In this document: in pieces, positions 8,278 through 17,191 of the stretch
Layout: each line of letters begins with the position of its first letter
Position numbering within the stretch: position 1 is the first letter of the stretch
Assembly: GCF_024436055.1 (NCBI RefSeq)
Contig: NZ_JANFNH010000028.1
Location: forward strand, 20,443 to 84,442
Direction: 5' to 3'
Source of the DNA: Streptantibioticus rubrisoli
GTDB lineage: Bacteria > Actinomycetota > Actinomycetes > Streptomycetales > Streptomycetaceae
DNA length: 64,000 nucleotides
Made by a program: the position numbers and the translations under genes
The notes under the pieces: generated by a model
The model's database searches: none
The model's input: the letters and a program-made list of their open reading frames with translations, nothing else
Told to the model about the DNA's origin: nothing

Positions 8278-9833
8278 CGACTGATCTGTTGGAGCTCGAC
8301 GGTCTGGGTGCCGGGAACTTCTTCCGGTTGGCCGCCGCCTCGGCGTCGGCCGCCGCGAAGAGCGTCATCGTGCTCGACCGGCCCTACCGGGACCCGGCCG
8401 GAGGGGTCCACAACGAGCTGACCCTGGCCGAGCTCGACGAGCTGACCGACCGGGTGGCGAGCGGCTTCTACCGTGATGGGATCCGGCCCAAGGACCCGGT
8501 GGCGGTGTTCGTGGCGGAAAGCGTGCGCTACCTCGTCCACTACATCGCGCTCACCAAGATCGGCGCGATTCCGGTCTTCCTCAACAGCCAGCTGGCGCCG
8601 GACATCGCGGCCCGGTTCATCAGCAACGTCGGCGCGGTCGCCGTGGTCTCTGACGCCGACCGGCTGACCGAGGACCGGGTGGGCCTGCCGTACTACGCGC
8701 AGGAGCCGTACGGCACCGAGCCGTTCAAGGTCTTCACCCACCAGGACAGCGACCCCGCCCTGATCGCGCACACCTCCGGTACCACCGGTGTGCCCAAGGC
8801 CGTGCAGTTCAACCACGGCGGGTTCTTCTACGGCATCAAGCGGCAGATCAAGGCCGATCTCGGTAGCCGTATCCTCTCCGTGCTGCCGCAGAGCCACGGC
8901 TCCGCGATCTCGGTGCTGATGTCATCGGTCGCCCGTGGCGCCACGGTGCTGCTGGCCACCGACCGCGAACCGCACAGCCTGGCCGCCGCCATCCAGGTCT
9001 TCCGTCCGCACCTCGTCGCGGGCTTCCCCAAGACCTTCGTCGACCTGTGCCGGATCGACCTGGACTCCTACGACTTCGGTTCGGTCTCCCGCTGGATGTC
9101 CACCGGCGACGCCAACCACGAGCGGCACATCAGGAAGCTGGTCAAGCTCGGCAACCACATCGACCGGGACGGTGTGCGGCGTCCCGGCTCGCTGTTCATC
9201 GACAACTTCGGCTCGTCCGAGTTCGGCTTCGCGATGTTCCGCACCGTCCACACGCCGACCAGCAACCGCTACGGGCGGTGCATAGGCAAGCCGTTCGCCT
9301 GGGTGGACGTGCAGATCTTCGACGCCGACGACGAGCCGGTGCCGCCGATGACCGTGGGCCGTCTCGCGCTGAAGTCGCCCACCGTCACGGCCGGTTACTG
9401 GAACAACTCGGTGCTCAGCGAGAAGAACCGGGTGCGGGGCTACTGGCTGACCGGCGATCTCGCCTACCGGGACGAGGACGGCTTGGTCTACCACGTCGAC
9501 CGCACCACCGACCGCATCGTCACCCGGCAGGGCGTCATCTACAGCACCCAGACCGAGGAGTTGATCCTGCGCCGCTTCCCCGAGGTCTTCGACTGCACGC
9601 TGGTCGGCACCGAGGGGGCGGGCAAGGGCGAGGAGAAGCTGGTGCTCACCGTCGACCTGGCCGATCCCGACATCGACCTGGTGGACCTGCGCGGGCGGAT
9701 CAACACCCTGCTCGCGCAGGAGGGCCAGCCGCTGGTCCAGACGATCCTGGCCAAGTCGGGCGAGGAGCACGTGGGCATCACCGGCAAGGCACTGAAGCGC
9801 ACGATGCGCACCGTCTACGCCGACAAGTCGTAA
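8274..9833 (+). CDS. AMP-forming ligase-family enzyme; candidate ATP-dependent diazotase
   Basis: This 519-residue ANL-superfamily protein has its ATG in a 4-base ATGA overlap with the thioesterase. The P-loop TSGTTGVPK is at residues 167-175, FGSSEFG replaces the usual YGxTE, WLTGDLAYRDEDG is present, and a terminal Lys lies in GKALKR. The hinge (DRTTDRIVTRQGVIYSTQTEE) departs from the normal DxIxxxGxxIxPxEIE pattern seen in the ligase at 6096. CreM of cremeomycin and related enzymes of this fold use ATP to activate nitrite for diazotisation of aryl amines. CreE- and CreD-type genes lie just downstream, so that role is my leading inference. An ordinary aryl-CoA or aryl-adenylate ligase is the alternative. 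Confidence 0.8.
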   Translation: MTTDLLELDGLGAGNFFRLAAASASAAAKSVIVLDRPYRDPAGGVHNELTLAELDELTDRVASGFYRDGIRPKDPVAVFVAESVRYLVHYIALTKIGAIPVFLNSQLAPDIAARFISNVGAVAVVSDADRLTEDRVGLPYYAQEPYGTEPFKVFTHQDSDPALIAHTSGTTGVPKAVQFNHGGFFYGIKRQIKADLGSRILSVLPQSHGSAISVLMSSVARGATVLLATDREPHSLAAAIQVFRPHLVAGFPKTFVDLCRIDLDSYDFGSVSRWMSTGDANHERHIRKLVKLGNHIDRDGVRRPGSLFIDNFGSSEFGFAMFRTVHTPTSNRYGRCIGKPFAWVDVQIFDADDEPVPPMTVGRLALKSPTVTAGYWNNSVLSEKNRVRGYWLTGDLAYRDEDGLVYHVDRTTDRIVTRQGVIYSTQTEELILRRFPEVFDCTLVGTEGAGKGEEKLVLTVDLADPDIDLVDLRGRINTLLAQEGQPLVQTILAKSGEEHVGITGKALKRTMRTVYADKS

Positions 9834-9846
9834 TCCGGCCCGGGCA

Positions 9847-9888
9847 ACGGGCGACGGGGTGGTCCGCACGGGCCACCCCGTCGCCCGT
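9847..9888 (+). terminator. Strong hairpin terminator
   Basis: A perfect 16-bp stem (ACGGGCGACGGGGTGG and its complement) with a 10-base loop, then TTT. It starts 13 bases after the ligase stop. It divides the ligase/thioesterase operon from the anthranilate synthase / nitrous acid operon, which therefore needs its own promoter or read-through. Confidence 0.88.
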
Positions 9889-9918
9889 TTCCGGCCACAT
9901 CCAGACGAGGGAGTGTCA

Positions 9919-12129
9919 ATGTCCACGCTCAAGACGTCCGAGGGACGACCGGACGGCATGGGCGCCGACGGGCGGTGGAGCACGGCGGGCGGAGTGCGGA
10001 TCACCCGCGAGAGTCGGCGGCTGCCGGACGCCCGTACCGCTCGGGTCCGGTTGGAGAACGCCCTGGACGAGCGCCGCGGGATGCTCGTCTTCCGCGGCCA
10101 TGACCGGGCCGTCGGCTTCGTGGATCCGCCGGTCGAGATCGCCTTCGCCGGTGGCCGCCTTACGGTGCGGGCGCTGAACGAGCGGGGTGCCGTGCTGCTG
10201 CCCGTGTTGCGCGGCGCGCTGGACGGCGTGCTGGGCGAACCGGGGGAGGTGCCCGGCGGGTTCGGCGGTCGGGTGCTCGCCACGCAGGCCGAGACCTTCG
10301 CCGAGGAGGACCGCACACGGCATGCCGGTGTCTTCTCCGCACTGCGTGCGCTGATCGCCGCGATGGCCGCGCCCGACGACCAACTACTGGGCCTTTACGG
10401 TGCGTTCGGTTACGACCTGATCTTCCAGTTCGAGCAGATCGAGCTGCACCAGCCGCGCCGCCCGGACGACCGGGACCTGGTGCTGCAACTGCCTGACGAG
10501 ATCCTTGAGTTCGATCTGCGCCGCGACGAGGTGGTCCGCCACCGGTACGAGTTCGCCACCGAGCGAGCGCACACGACCGGACTGCCCAGGCGGACCTCCG
10601 CCGAACCGTTCGTGCCCGGCACCACCACCGAGCCGCGCGACCACCGCCCGGGCGAGTACGCCGAGGTGGTCGAGCGGGCGAAGCCGCTGTTCCGGTCGGG
10701 GGACCTGTTCGAGGTCGTGCCAGGGCAGCTCTTCCGGCGCGGCTGCGTACAGCCGCCCTCGGAGCTCTTCCGTCGGCTGTGGCAGCGCAATCCCGCGCCG
10801 CACAGCCTGCTGGTGAACCTCGGCGAAGGGGAGTACCTCGTCGGCGCCTCGCCGGAGATGTTCGTCCGGGTCCGGCACGACCACGGCACGGACGGTGCCG
10901 GGCTGCTGGTCGACTCCTCGCCGATCAGCGGGACCATCGCCCGTGGCCGCGACGCGCTGGAGGACGCGGCCCAGGTGCGCGCACTGCTCGGCTCCCTGAA
11001 GGAGGAGTCCGAGCTGACGATGTGCACCGACGTGGACCGCAACGACAAGGCCAGGGTGTGCGTGCCCGGTTCGGTACGGGTCACCGGCCGCCGCACCATC
11101 GAGATGTACTCCGCCCTCATCCACACGGTGGACCACGTCGAGGGGCGGATCCGCCCGGGTCTGGACGCGCTGGACGGCTTCCTCGCCCACCTGTGGGCGG
11201 TCACCGTCACCGGTGCCCCCAAGCTGGCCGCGGTGGAGTTCCTGGAGCGCGAGGAGCGCTCGCCGCGGCGTTGGTACGGCGGTGCGGTCGGCAGCGTCGG
11301 GTTCGACGGCTCGCTCGACACCGTCCTGACGCTGCGCACCATCCAGATACGCGACGGGGTCGCCACCGTTCGCGCCGGTGCGACGCTGCTGCACGACTCG
11401 TCGCCGCAGGACGAGGAGGCCGAGACCGAGTTGAAGGCCAAGGCCCTGCTGGAGGTGCTCGACCCACCCGCCCCGGTCGCCCCGACGATGGCGGTGACCC
11501 GCTCCGCGCCCGGGGCGGGAGTGCGCATCCTGCTCGTCGACCACCGGGACTCCTTCGTCCACTGCCTGGCCGACTACCTGCGGCAGACCGGTGCCGAGGT
11601 CACCACATACCGCAGTGGCCGCCATCTTCCGCTGCTGGAGCGGGAGTTGCCGGACCTGCTGGTCCTGTCGCCGGGGCCGGGCCGCCCGGCGGACTTCCAG
11701 CTGGCGGCCACCCTCAAGGAGGCCGAGCGGCTGGGCCTGCCGGTCTTCGGCGTCTGCCTGGGACTGCAGGGTCTGGTGGAGCACTACGGCGGTCAGCTCG
11801 GTGTGCTCGACGAACCGGTGCACGGCAAGGCGTCACGGGTGCGGGTGACCGACCCGGACTGCGGGCTGTTCGCCGGTCTGCCGCAGACGTTCGAGGTCGG
11901 CCGCTACCACTCGCTGTACGCCGAAGCCGCGGCGCTGCCCGAGGAGTTGCGGGTGACCGCGACGGCCGATGACGGCGTGGTGATGGCCCTGGAGCACGTG
12001 AGCAGGCCGCTGGCCGCCGTCCAGTTCCACCCTGAGTCGATCATGACCGCCGGTGGCCGGGCCGGTCAGCGTGTCGTCGACAACGCCGTAGCGGCTCTCG
12101 GCCGCCGCTTGCTGCCCGCACCGCGGTGA
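9919..12129 (+). CDS. trpEG: Anthranilate synthase, fused TrpE-TrpG type
   Basis: The 736-residue fusion has residues ~1-510 as a chorismate-binding TrpE-like domain (SPISGTIARG, TMCTDVDRNDKARVC, YGGAVGSVGFDG) and ~525-736 as a class I glutamine amidotransferase with nucleophile Cys613 (GVCLGLQG) and His704/Glu706 (FHPES). It starts at an ATG with GAGGGAG upstream. Length and layout match the fused TrpE(G) anthranilate synthases better than the shorter PhzE that makes ADIC, and no isochorismatase is nearby. The product is therefore most likely anthranilate. With the class II DAHP synthase this forms a pathway-dedicated precursor supply, free of the primary trp operon. Confidence 0.88.
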   Translation: MSTLKTSEGRPDGMGADGRWSTAGGVRITRESRRLPDARTARVRLENALDERRGMLVFRGHDRAVGFVDPPVEIAFAGGRLTVRALNERGAVLLPVLRGALDGVLGEPGEVPGGFGGRVLATQAETFAEEDRTRHAGVFSALRALIAAMAAPDDQLLGLYGAFGYDLIFQFEQIELHQPRRPDDRDLVLQLPDEILEFDLRRDEVVRHRYEFATERAHTTGLPRRTSAEPFVPGTTTEPRDHRPGEYAEVVERAKPLFRSGDLFEVVPGQLFRRGCVQPPSELFRRLWQRNPAPHSLLVNLGEGEYLVGASPEMFVRVRHDHGTDGAGLLVDSSPISGTIARGRDALEDAAQVRALLGSLKEESELTMCTDVDRNDKARVCVPGSVRVTGRRTIEMYSALIHTVDHVEGRIRPGLDALDGFLAHLWAVTVTGAPKLAAVEFLEREERSPRRWYGGAVGSVGFDGSLDTVLTLRTIQIRDGVATVRAGATLLHDSSPQDEEAETELKAKALLEVLDPPAPVAPTMAVTRSAPGAGVRILLVDHRDSFVHCLADYLRQTGAEVTTYRSGRHLPLLERELPDLLVLSPGPGRPADFQLAATLKEAERLGLPVFGVCLGLQGLVEHYGGQLGVLDEPVHGKASRVRVTDPDCGLFAGLPQTFEVGRYHSLYAEAAALPEELRVTATADDGVVMALEHVSRPLAAVQFHPESIMTAGGRAGQRVVDNAVAALGRRLLPAPR

Positions 12130-12233
12130 CCAGCGGTGCGGGCGTGGGCCCGGCGGAGCCGCGTCCGGGTAGCCGGGGTCGCTCAGGCCGTACGGTACCG
12201 CGACGCCCCCTTTCCCGTGGAGTGGAGAACACT

Positions 12234-14204
12234 TTGGAGACCGGACAGTTGGAGATCTGCATCGTTGGCGCCGGACCCCGCGGCCTGTCGGTGCTGGAGC
12301 GACTGTGCGCCTGTGAGCGAAAGTCACCCTCGGCCGACCGGGTCACGGTGCACCTGGTCGACCCCGACTCGCCAGGACCCGGCCGGGTCTGGCGCACCGG
12401 GCAGTCCGGGGTCCTGCTGATGAACACCGTGGCGTCCCAGGTCACCGTGTTCACCGACGACAGCGTGGAGATCGGCGGCCCGATCGAGGAGGGACCGAGC
12501 CTGTACGAATGGGCTCGGTCCCTGGCGGTGCACGGCGCGGCCGGGGGCTGCTCAGCCGAGACGCTGGCCGAGGCCCGCCGTCTGGGGCCCGACTCCTATC
12601 CGACCCGCGCCTTCTACGGCCACTACCTGGAATGGTGCTACCGGCGGATCGTCGCCGGAGCGCCGGACCACCTCGCGATCCGTCCGTGGCGGCTACGGGC
12701 GGTGGCGCTGTGGGACGGCGAGGAGGGACCCGGCGGGTCGCAGACCGTGCGGCTCGCGGACGGCAGCCGGTTGACCGGGCTGTCGGCGGTGGTGCTGGCC
12801 CAGGGCCATGTGGACGTGGTGCCGTCGGCGGCCGAGCAGCGGCTCGGCGCGTTCGCGGGCCGGCACGGTCTGCGGTACGTCCCACCGGCCAATCCGGCCG
12901 ACCTCGACCTCTCCGCGGTCGCCCCGGGTGAAACGGTCCTGCTGCGTGGCCTCGGGCTGAACTTCTTCGACCACATGGCCCTGTTCACCATCGGCCGCGG
13001 CGGTACGTTCGAGCGGGTCGAGGACCGGCTCGTCTACCGGCCGTCCGGCAGGGAGCCGCGGATGTACGCGGGTTCGCGCCGCGGCGTCCCGTACCACGCG
13101 CGAGGGGAGAACGAGAAGGGTCCGCACGGCCGCTACCTGCCGAAGCTGCTCACCGTCGGATGGATCGAGGCCCGGCGCGCCAGGTCGAGCGCTGGTGAAC
13201 CGGCCGTCTTCCGAACCGAGTTGTGGCCGCTGATAGCCAAGGAGGTGCAGAGCGTCTACTACGCGGCTCTGCTGGCCGACTGCCAACCGGACGCGGACGC
13301 GGCCGACTTCACCGAGCGCTACCTGGCCACGGCGGACGAGGCCGCCGAGCAGGCGCTGCTGGACGCCGTGGGCATCCCCGCCGCCGACCGCTGGGACTGG
13401 GCGTGGATCGCCCGGCCGTACGGCGACCGCCGGTTCACCGGGCTCGCCGACTTCCAGTCCTGGCTGCTCGACCACCTCGACCGCGATGTACGCGAGGCCA
13501 GGGCGGGCAACGTCAGCGGCCCGCTCAAGGCGGCCCTCGACGTCCTGCGCGACCTGCGCAACGAGGTCCGCCTCGCGGTCGACCACGGCGGGCTGGACGG
13601 CGACTCGCACCGCGACGATCTGGACGGCTGGTACACCCCGCTCAACGCGTTCCTGTCCATCGGCCCGCCGGTCTCCCGCATCGAGGAGATGATCGCCCTC
13701 ATCAACGCGGGCGTCCTCACCGTGATCGGCCCGGGCCTGGCGGTGGACACCGAGGAGGACGGCACCCAGCCACCGGCGTTCGTGGCGACGTGCGACATTC
13801 CGGGTGTGACGGTGCGCGCCTCCGTACTGATCGAGGCCCGGCTGCCCGAGCCGGACCTGCGCCGCACCGCCGACCCCCTGCTGCGGCAGCTGATGGAGAG
13901 CGGCCAGTGCCGCCCGTACCGGATCCGCTCGGCAGGCGGTGGCGAGTACGAGACGGGCGGCCTCGCGGTCTCCGAGCGCCCGTACCACCTCATCGACGCG
14001 GCGGGGCGCCGCCATCCGCGGCGGTTCGCCTACGGCGTCCCCACCGAGTCGGTGCACTGGGTCACCGCCGCGGGCATCCGCCCCGGGGTCGGTTCGGTCA
14101 CCCTGGCCGACTCCGACGCCATCGCCCGTACCGTGCTCGCCCTGCCGCCCGTCACCGAGCGGGAAGCGGTGCCGGGCGGCGGCCGGACGGAGGTGGCGCG
14201 ATGA
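12234..14204 (+). CDS. creE: CreE-type FAD-dependent monooxygenase (aspartate to nitrosuccinate)
   Basis: The 656-residue flavoprotein has an N-terminal dinucleotide fold, GAGPRG at residues 12-17, and belongs to the NAD_binding_9-like FAD/NAD(P) group. The TTG at 12234 is chosen because GGAG lies six bases upstream; a GTG at 12222 is possible. CreE of the cremeomycin pathway has this architecture and oxidises the amine of L-aspartate stepwise to nitrosuccinate. The next gene, overlapping by ATGA, encodes the matching lyase-family partner. This pairing is the diagnostic signature of the aspartate-nitrosuccinate route to nitrous acid. The assignment rests on architecture and context, not on an alignment. 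Confidence 0.82.
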   Translation: METGQLEICIVGAGPRGLSVLERLCACERKSPSADRVTVHLVDPDSPGPGRVWRTGQSGVLLMNTVASQVTVFTDDSVEIGGPIEEGPSLYEWARSLAVHGAAGGCSAETLAEARRLGPDSYPTRAFYGHYLEWCYRRIVAGAPDHLAIRPWRLRAVALWDGEEGPGGSQTVRLADGSRLTGLSAVVLAQGHVDVVPSAAEQRLGAFAGRHGLRYVPPANPADLDLSAVAPGETVLLRGLGLNFFDHMALFTIGRGGTFERVEDRLVYRPSGREPRMYAGSRRGVPYHARGENEKGPHGRYLPKLLTVGWIEARRARSSAGEPAVFRTELWPLIAKEVQSVYYAALLADCQPDADAADFTERYLATADEAAEQALLDAVGIPAADRWDWAWIARPYGDRRFTGLADFQSWLLDHLDRDVREARAGNVSGPLKAALDVLRDLRNEVRLAVDHGGLDGDSHRDDLDGWYTPLNAFLSIGPPVSRIEEMIALINAGVLTVIGPGLAVDTEEDGTQPPAFVATCDIPGVTVRASVLIEARLPEPDLRRTADPLLRQLMESGQCRPYRIRSAGGGEYETGGLAVSERPYHLIDAAGRRHPRRFAYGVPTESVHWVTAAGIRPGVGSVTLADSDAIARTVLALPPVTEREAVPGGGRTEVAR

Positions 14205-15616
14205 GCACCTCCCAAGTGCCGTGCCCCGATGCCCCGTTGGACGCCGGGTTGCTGTCGCCGGTCCGCGCGGGCACGGCGGTCGAACGGGCGACCTGCGACC
14301 GGGCGTGGCTACAGGCCATGCTCGACGCGGAAGCGGCGCTCGCCAGGGCACAGGCCAGCCTCGGCACCCTGCCGGAGCGCGCCGCCAGGGCCATCACCGC
14401 CGCCGCCGACGCCGACCGTCTCGACCTGCGCGCCGTGGCGGTGGAAGCCCGGGAGACCGCCAACCCGGTCGTCGGCCTGGTGCGGGCGTTCACCGCGGTG
14501 GTGGCCGCCGAGTGCCCGGACGCCGCCGAGTACGTGCACCGCGGCTCCACCAGCCAGGACATCCTGGACACCGGTGCCATGCTGGTCGCCACCCGGGCAC
14601 TGCGGCTCATCCGTTGCGATCTCGCCCGCGCCGCAAGCGCGTTGGCGACGCTCGCCGCCAGGCACCGGGAGACCCCGATGGCGGGTCGCACGCTGGCCCT
14701 GCACGCGGTGCCGACCACCTTCGGGTTGAAGGCGGCGGGCTGGCGTGAGCTGGTGCTCGACGCGGACGAGCGGCTGGGGCGGCTGGCCGACGGCGGGTTG
14801 CCGGTCGCGCTCGGCGGTGCGGCCGGGACACTCGCCGGGTACCTGGAGTACGCCCGCATCGGTGCCGGTCACAACGGCGTCGTGCCGGACGCCTACCTCG
14901 ACGAGCTCACCGCGGCCTTCGCCGAGCAGACCGGACTGGCCGTGCCCGTACTGCCGTGGCATGCGCTGCGCACCCCGGTCGCGGACCTCGCCGCCGCCCT
15001 CGCCCACACCGCGGGCGCCCTCGGCAAGCTGGCCGTGGACGTCCAGGTGCTGGCCAGGACGGAGATCGCCGAGGCCACCGAACCCGGCGCCGCCGGGCGC
15101 GGTGCCTCCTCCGCCATGCCGCACAAACGCAACCCGGTACTGGCCACCCTGGTCCGCTCCGCCGCCCTGCAGGTGCCCGCGCTCGCCGCCGTGCTGACGC
15201 AGTGCCTGGCCACCGAGGACGAGCGGTCCGCGGGAGCCTGGCACGCCGAGTGGCAGCCGCTGCGCGAGTGCCTGCGGCTGGTCGGTGGCGCGGCGTCCTG
15301 CGCCGCGGAACTCGCCGAAGGGCTGTGCGTGAACCCGCAGCGGATGCGCGCCAACCTGGAGCTCACCGGCGGCCAGATCGTCTCCGAGCGCGCCAGCGCG
15401 GTGCTCGCGCCCGCACTGGGCAAGGCAGCGGCCAAACGGCTCCTGTCCACCGCGTCCCAGCAGGCGGCACAGTCCGGCACACCGCTGGGCGATGTGCTCG
15501 CCGCCCTGCCCGAGGTCAGGGAAGTGCTGAGCCCGCAGGAACTGGTCGACCTGCTCGACCCCGCCCACTACACCGGGGCGGCCGGTGCGCTGGTCGACCG
15601 GGCGCTGCGACGGTGA
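14201..15616 (+). CDS. creD: CreD-type nitrosuccinate lyase (aspartase/fumarase superfamily)
   Basis: This 471-residue protein of the adenylosuccinate lyase / 3-carboxymuconate cycloisomerase branch has HRGSTSQD at residues 113-120 and the superfamily signature loop GASSAMPHKRNP at 301-312, with the catalytic serine in the SS pair. The ATG overlaps the CreE-type stop. CreD cleaves nitrosuccinate to fumarate and nitrous acid by retro-Michael elimination. General annotation would call it a cycloisomerase, but no beta-ketoadipate genes are nearby and the CreE-type partner is adjacent. It would provide the nitrite used to build an N-N bond. Confidence 0.87.
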   Translation: MSTSQVPCPDAPLDAGLLSPVRAGTAVERATCDRAWLQAMLDAEAALARAQASLGTLPERAARAITAAADADRLDLRAVAVEARETANPVVGLVRAFTAVVAAECPDAAEYVHRGSTSQDILDTGAMLVATRALRLIRCDLARAASALATLAARHRETPMAGRTLALHAVPTTFGLKAAGWRELVLDADERLGRLADGGLPVALGGAAGTLAGYLEYARIGAGHNGVVPDAYLDELTAAFAEQTGLAVPVLPWHALRTPVADLAAALAHTAGALGKLAVDVQVLARTEIAEATEPGAAGRGASSAMPHKRNPVLATLVRSAALQVPALAAVLTQCLATEDERSAGAWHAEWQPLRECLRLVGGAASCAAELAEGLCVNPQRMRANLELTGGQIVSERASAVLAPALGKAAAKRLLSTASQQAAQSGTPLGDVLAALPEVREVLSPQELVDLLDPAHYTGAAGALVDRALRR

Positions 15617-15687
15617 GGCCAGCTTCGGTGCGCCCGCTACCAGCCAACGCCGTCAACCGCCTTCTCCGCAGCCAAGACAAGGGGGAT

Positions 15688-15712
15688 GCGGGGGGTCGTC
15701 CCGACCCCCCGC
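15688..15712. promoter_or_regulatory. Perfect 11-bp hairpin just before the DAHP synthase start
   Basis: GCGGGGGGTCG and its complement surround a 3-base loop, ending ten bases before the ATG at 15723. No good Shine-Dalgarno site is visible in that gap. The hairpin could terminate the creE-creD transcript, or lower or gate translation of the DAHP synthase. Confidence 0.6.
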
Positions 15713-15722
15713 GAGCAACGCC

Positions 15723-17114
15723 ATGACTACCAACCAACCGAGTCAGCCCGGCCGTGAACCGGGCCGCCCCACCGCCTCCCGAAGCGCCGCGCGGACCGTC
15801 CGCTCCTGGCGCGGCCTGCCCGCCGCCCAGCAGCCTGACTGGCCTGACCCGGCGGCCCTGGCCGCCACCACCGCCGAGCTGAGCGCCCTTCCACCGCTGG
15901 TGTTCGCCGGGGAGTGCGACCTGCTGCGCCGCCGACTGGCGGCCGTCGCACGCGGCGAGGCGTTCGTCCTCCAGGGCGGCGACTGCGCGGAGACGTTCGA
16001 CGCCGTCTCAGCGGAGCAGATCCGCGACAAGCTGCAGACGATGCTGCAGATGTCGGCGGTGCTGGCCTACGGCGCGGCGCTGCCGGTGGTGAGCATCGGC
16101 CGGATCGCCGGTCAGTACGCCAAGCCGCGTTCCGAGCCGGTCGAGACGCGGGACGGGGTCACGCTTCCCACCTACCGCGGTGACGCCGTCAACGGCCTGG
16201 ACTTCACGGCGCGGTCACGCACTCCGGACCCGGACCGGCTCAAGCGGATGTACCAGTCATCGGCCGCCACACTGAATCTTCTGAGGTCCTTCACCGCGGG
16301 CGGATTCGCCGACGTGAGCCAGGTGCACGAGTGGAACCGGGAATTCGTCGCGGATTCCCCGGCCGGTCGCCGGTACGAGGAACTGGCCGCGGAGATAGAC
16401 GCCGCGCTGCGCTTCATGCGGGCCTGCGGCGCCGACCCGGCCACCATGCGTTTCGACGAGTTCTTCACCAGCCACGAGGCGCTGCTGCTGGACTACGAAT
16501 CCGCGCTGACCAGGGTCGACAGCCGCACCGGGAAGCTGTACGACCTGTCCGGGCACATGGTGTGGATCGGCGAGCGGACCCGCCAACTGGACGGCGCCCA
16601 CATCGAGTTCGCCGCCCGGGTGGCCAATCCGGTCGGGGTGAAACTCGGACCGGACGCCACCGCGGATACCGCCCTGGCGCTCATCGACCGTCTTGATCCG
16701 AATCGGGAACCTGGCCGGTTGATGTTCATTACCCGCATGGGCGCGGATAAGATAAGGGATGTGCTACCGGAACTGGTCGCGAAGGTAGCGGTTTCGGGGG
16801 CACAGGTCGTCTGGTCCTGCGATCCGATGCATGGCAACACGTTCAAGTCGGGGGGTTACAAAACCCGCCGACTTGACCACATAGTCGACGAGGTGAAGGG
16901 GTTCTTCGAGGTGCACCGCGCCCTCGGGACACATCCCGGGGGAATTCACATCGAATTGACGGGGGGACATGTGACGGAATGCCTTGGCGGCGCACATGAG
17001 GTCACCGACGGGGACCTCCACCTGAAGTACGAGAGCGCATGCGATCCGCGACTGAACCGGAACCAGTCCCTCGACCTCGCTTTCCTCGTCGCCGAGATGT
17101 TCCGCGGCGCCTGA
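15723..17114 (+). CDS. Class II 3-deoxy-7-phosphoheptulonate (DAHP) synthase
   Basis: The 463-residue plant-type DAHP synthase condenses phosphoenolpyruvate with erythrose 4-phosphate, the first step of the shikimate pathway. Class II landmarks are RSWRGLPAAQQPDWPD near the N-terminus, FVLQGGDCAE, GRIAGQYAKPRS, and the metal/substrate motifs VWSCDPMHGN and GGIHIELTG. Copies inside actinomycete clusters usually raise chorismate supply for phenazines, aminobenzoates or anthranilates. Here it would feed the fused anthranilate synthase. Its ribosome site is weak and a hairpin precedes the start. Confidence 0.95.
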   Translation: MTTNQPSQPGREPGRPTASRSAARTVRSWRGLPAAQQPDWPDPAALAATTAELSALPPLVFAGECDLLRRRLAAVARGEAFVLQGGDCAETFDAVSAEQIRDKLQTMLQMSAVLAYGAALPVVSIGRIAGQYAKPRSEPVETRDGVTLPTYRGDAVNGLDFTARSRTPDPDRLKRMYQSSAATLNLLRSFTAGGFADVSQVHEWNREFVADSPAGRRYEELAAEIDAALRFMRACGADPATMRFDEFFTSHEALLLDYESALTRVDSRTGKLYDLSGHMVWIGERTRQLDGAHIEFAARVANPVGVKLGPDATADTALALIDRLDPNREPGRLMFITRMGADKIRDVLPELVAKVAVSGAQVVWSCDPMHGNTFKSGGYKTRRLDHIVDEVKGFFEVHRALGTHPGGIHIELTGGHVTECLGGAHEVTDGDLHLKYESACDPRLNRNQSLDLAFLVAEMFRGA

Positions 17115-17191
17115 TCCGCCGCCGCACGCAATCCGCGATCGCTCGAGACTCCAGCGGCTTTGTCTCTGGAACAACTAGCCAGGATGTGTCC

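Noticed and set aside
9919..12129. PhzE and hence a phenazine pathway
   Set aside because: No PhzD, PhzF, PhzB/A or PhzG partners are present, and the length and layout fit fused TrpE-TrpG anthranilate synthase.
14201..15616. 3-carboxy-cis,cis-muconate cycloisomerase or purine-pathway adenylosuccinate lyase
   Set aside because: No catabolic or purine genes are nearby; the translationally coupled CreE-type partner points to nitrosuccinate lyase. Only a clade-level tree would settle it.
8274..17114. Naming a specific product such as katorazone
   Set aside because: The gene set is compatible, but I cannot compare with a reference cluster here and my memory of the compound's biosynthesis is not firm enough for an assignment.
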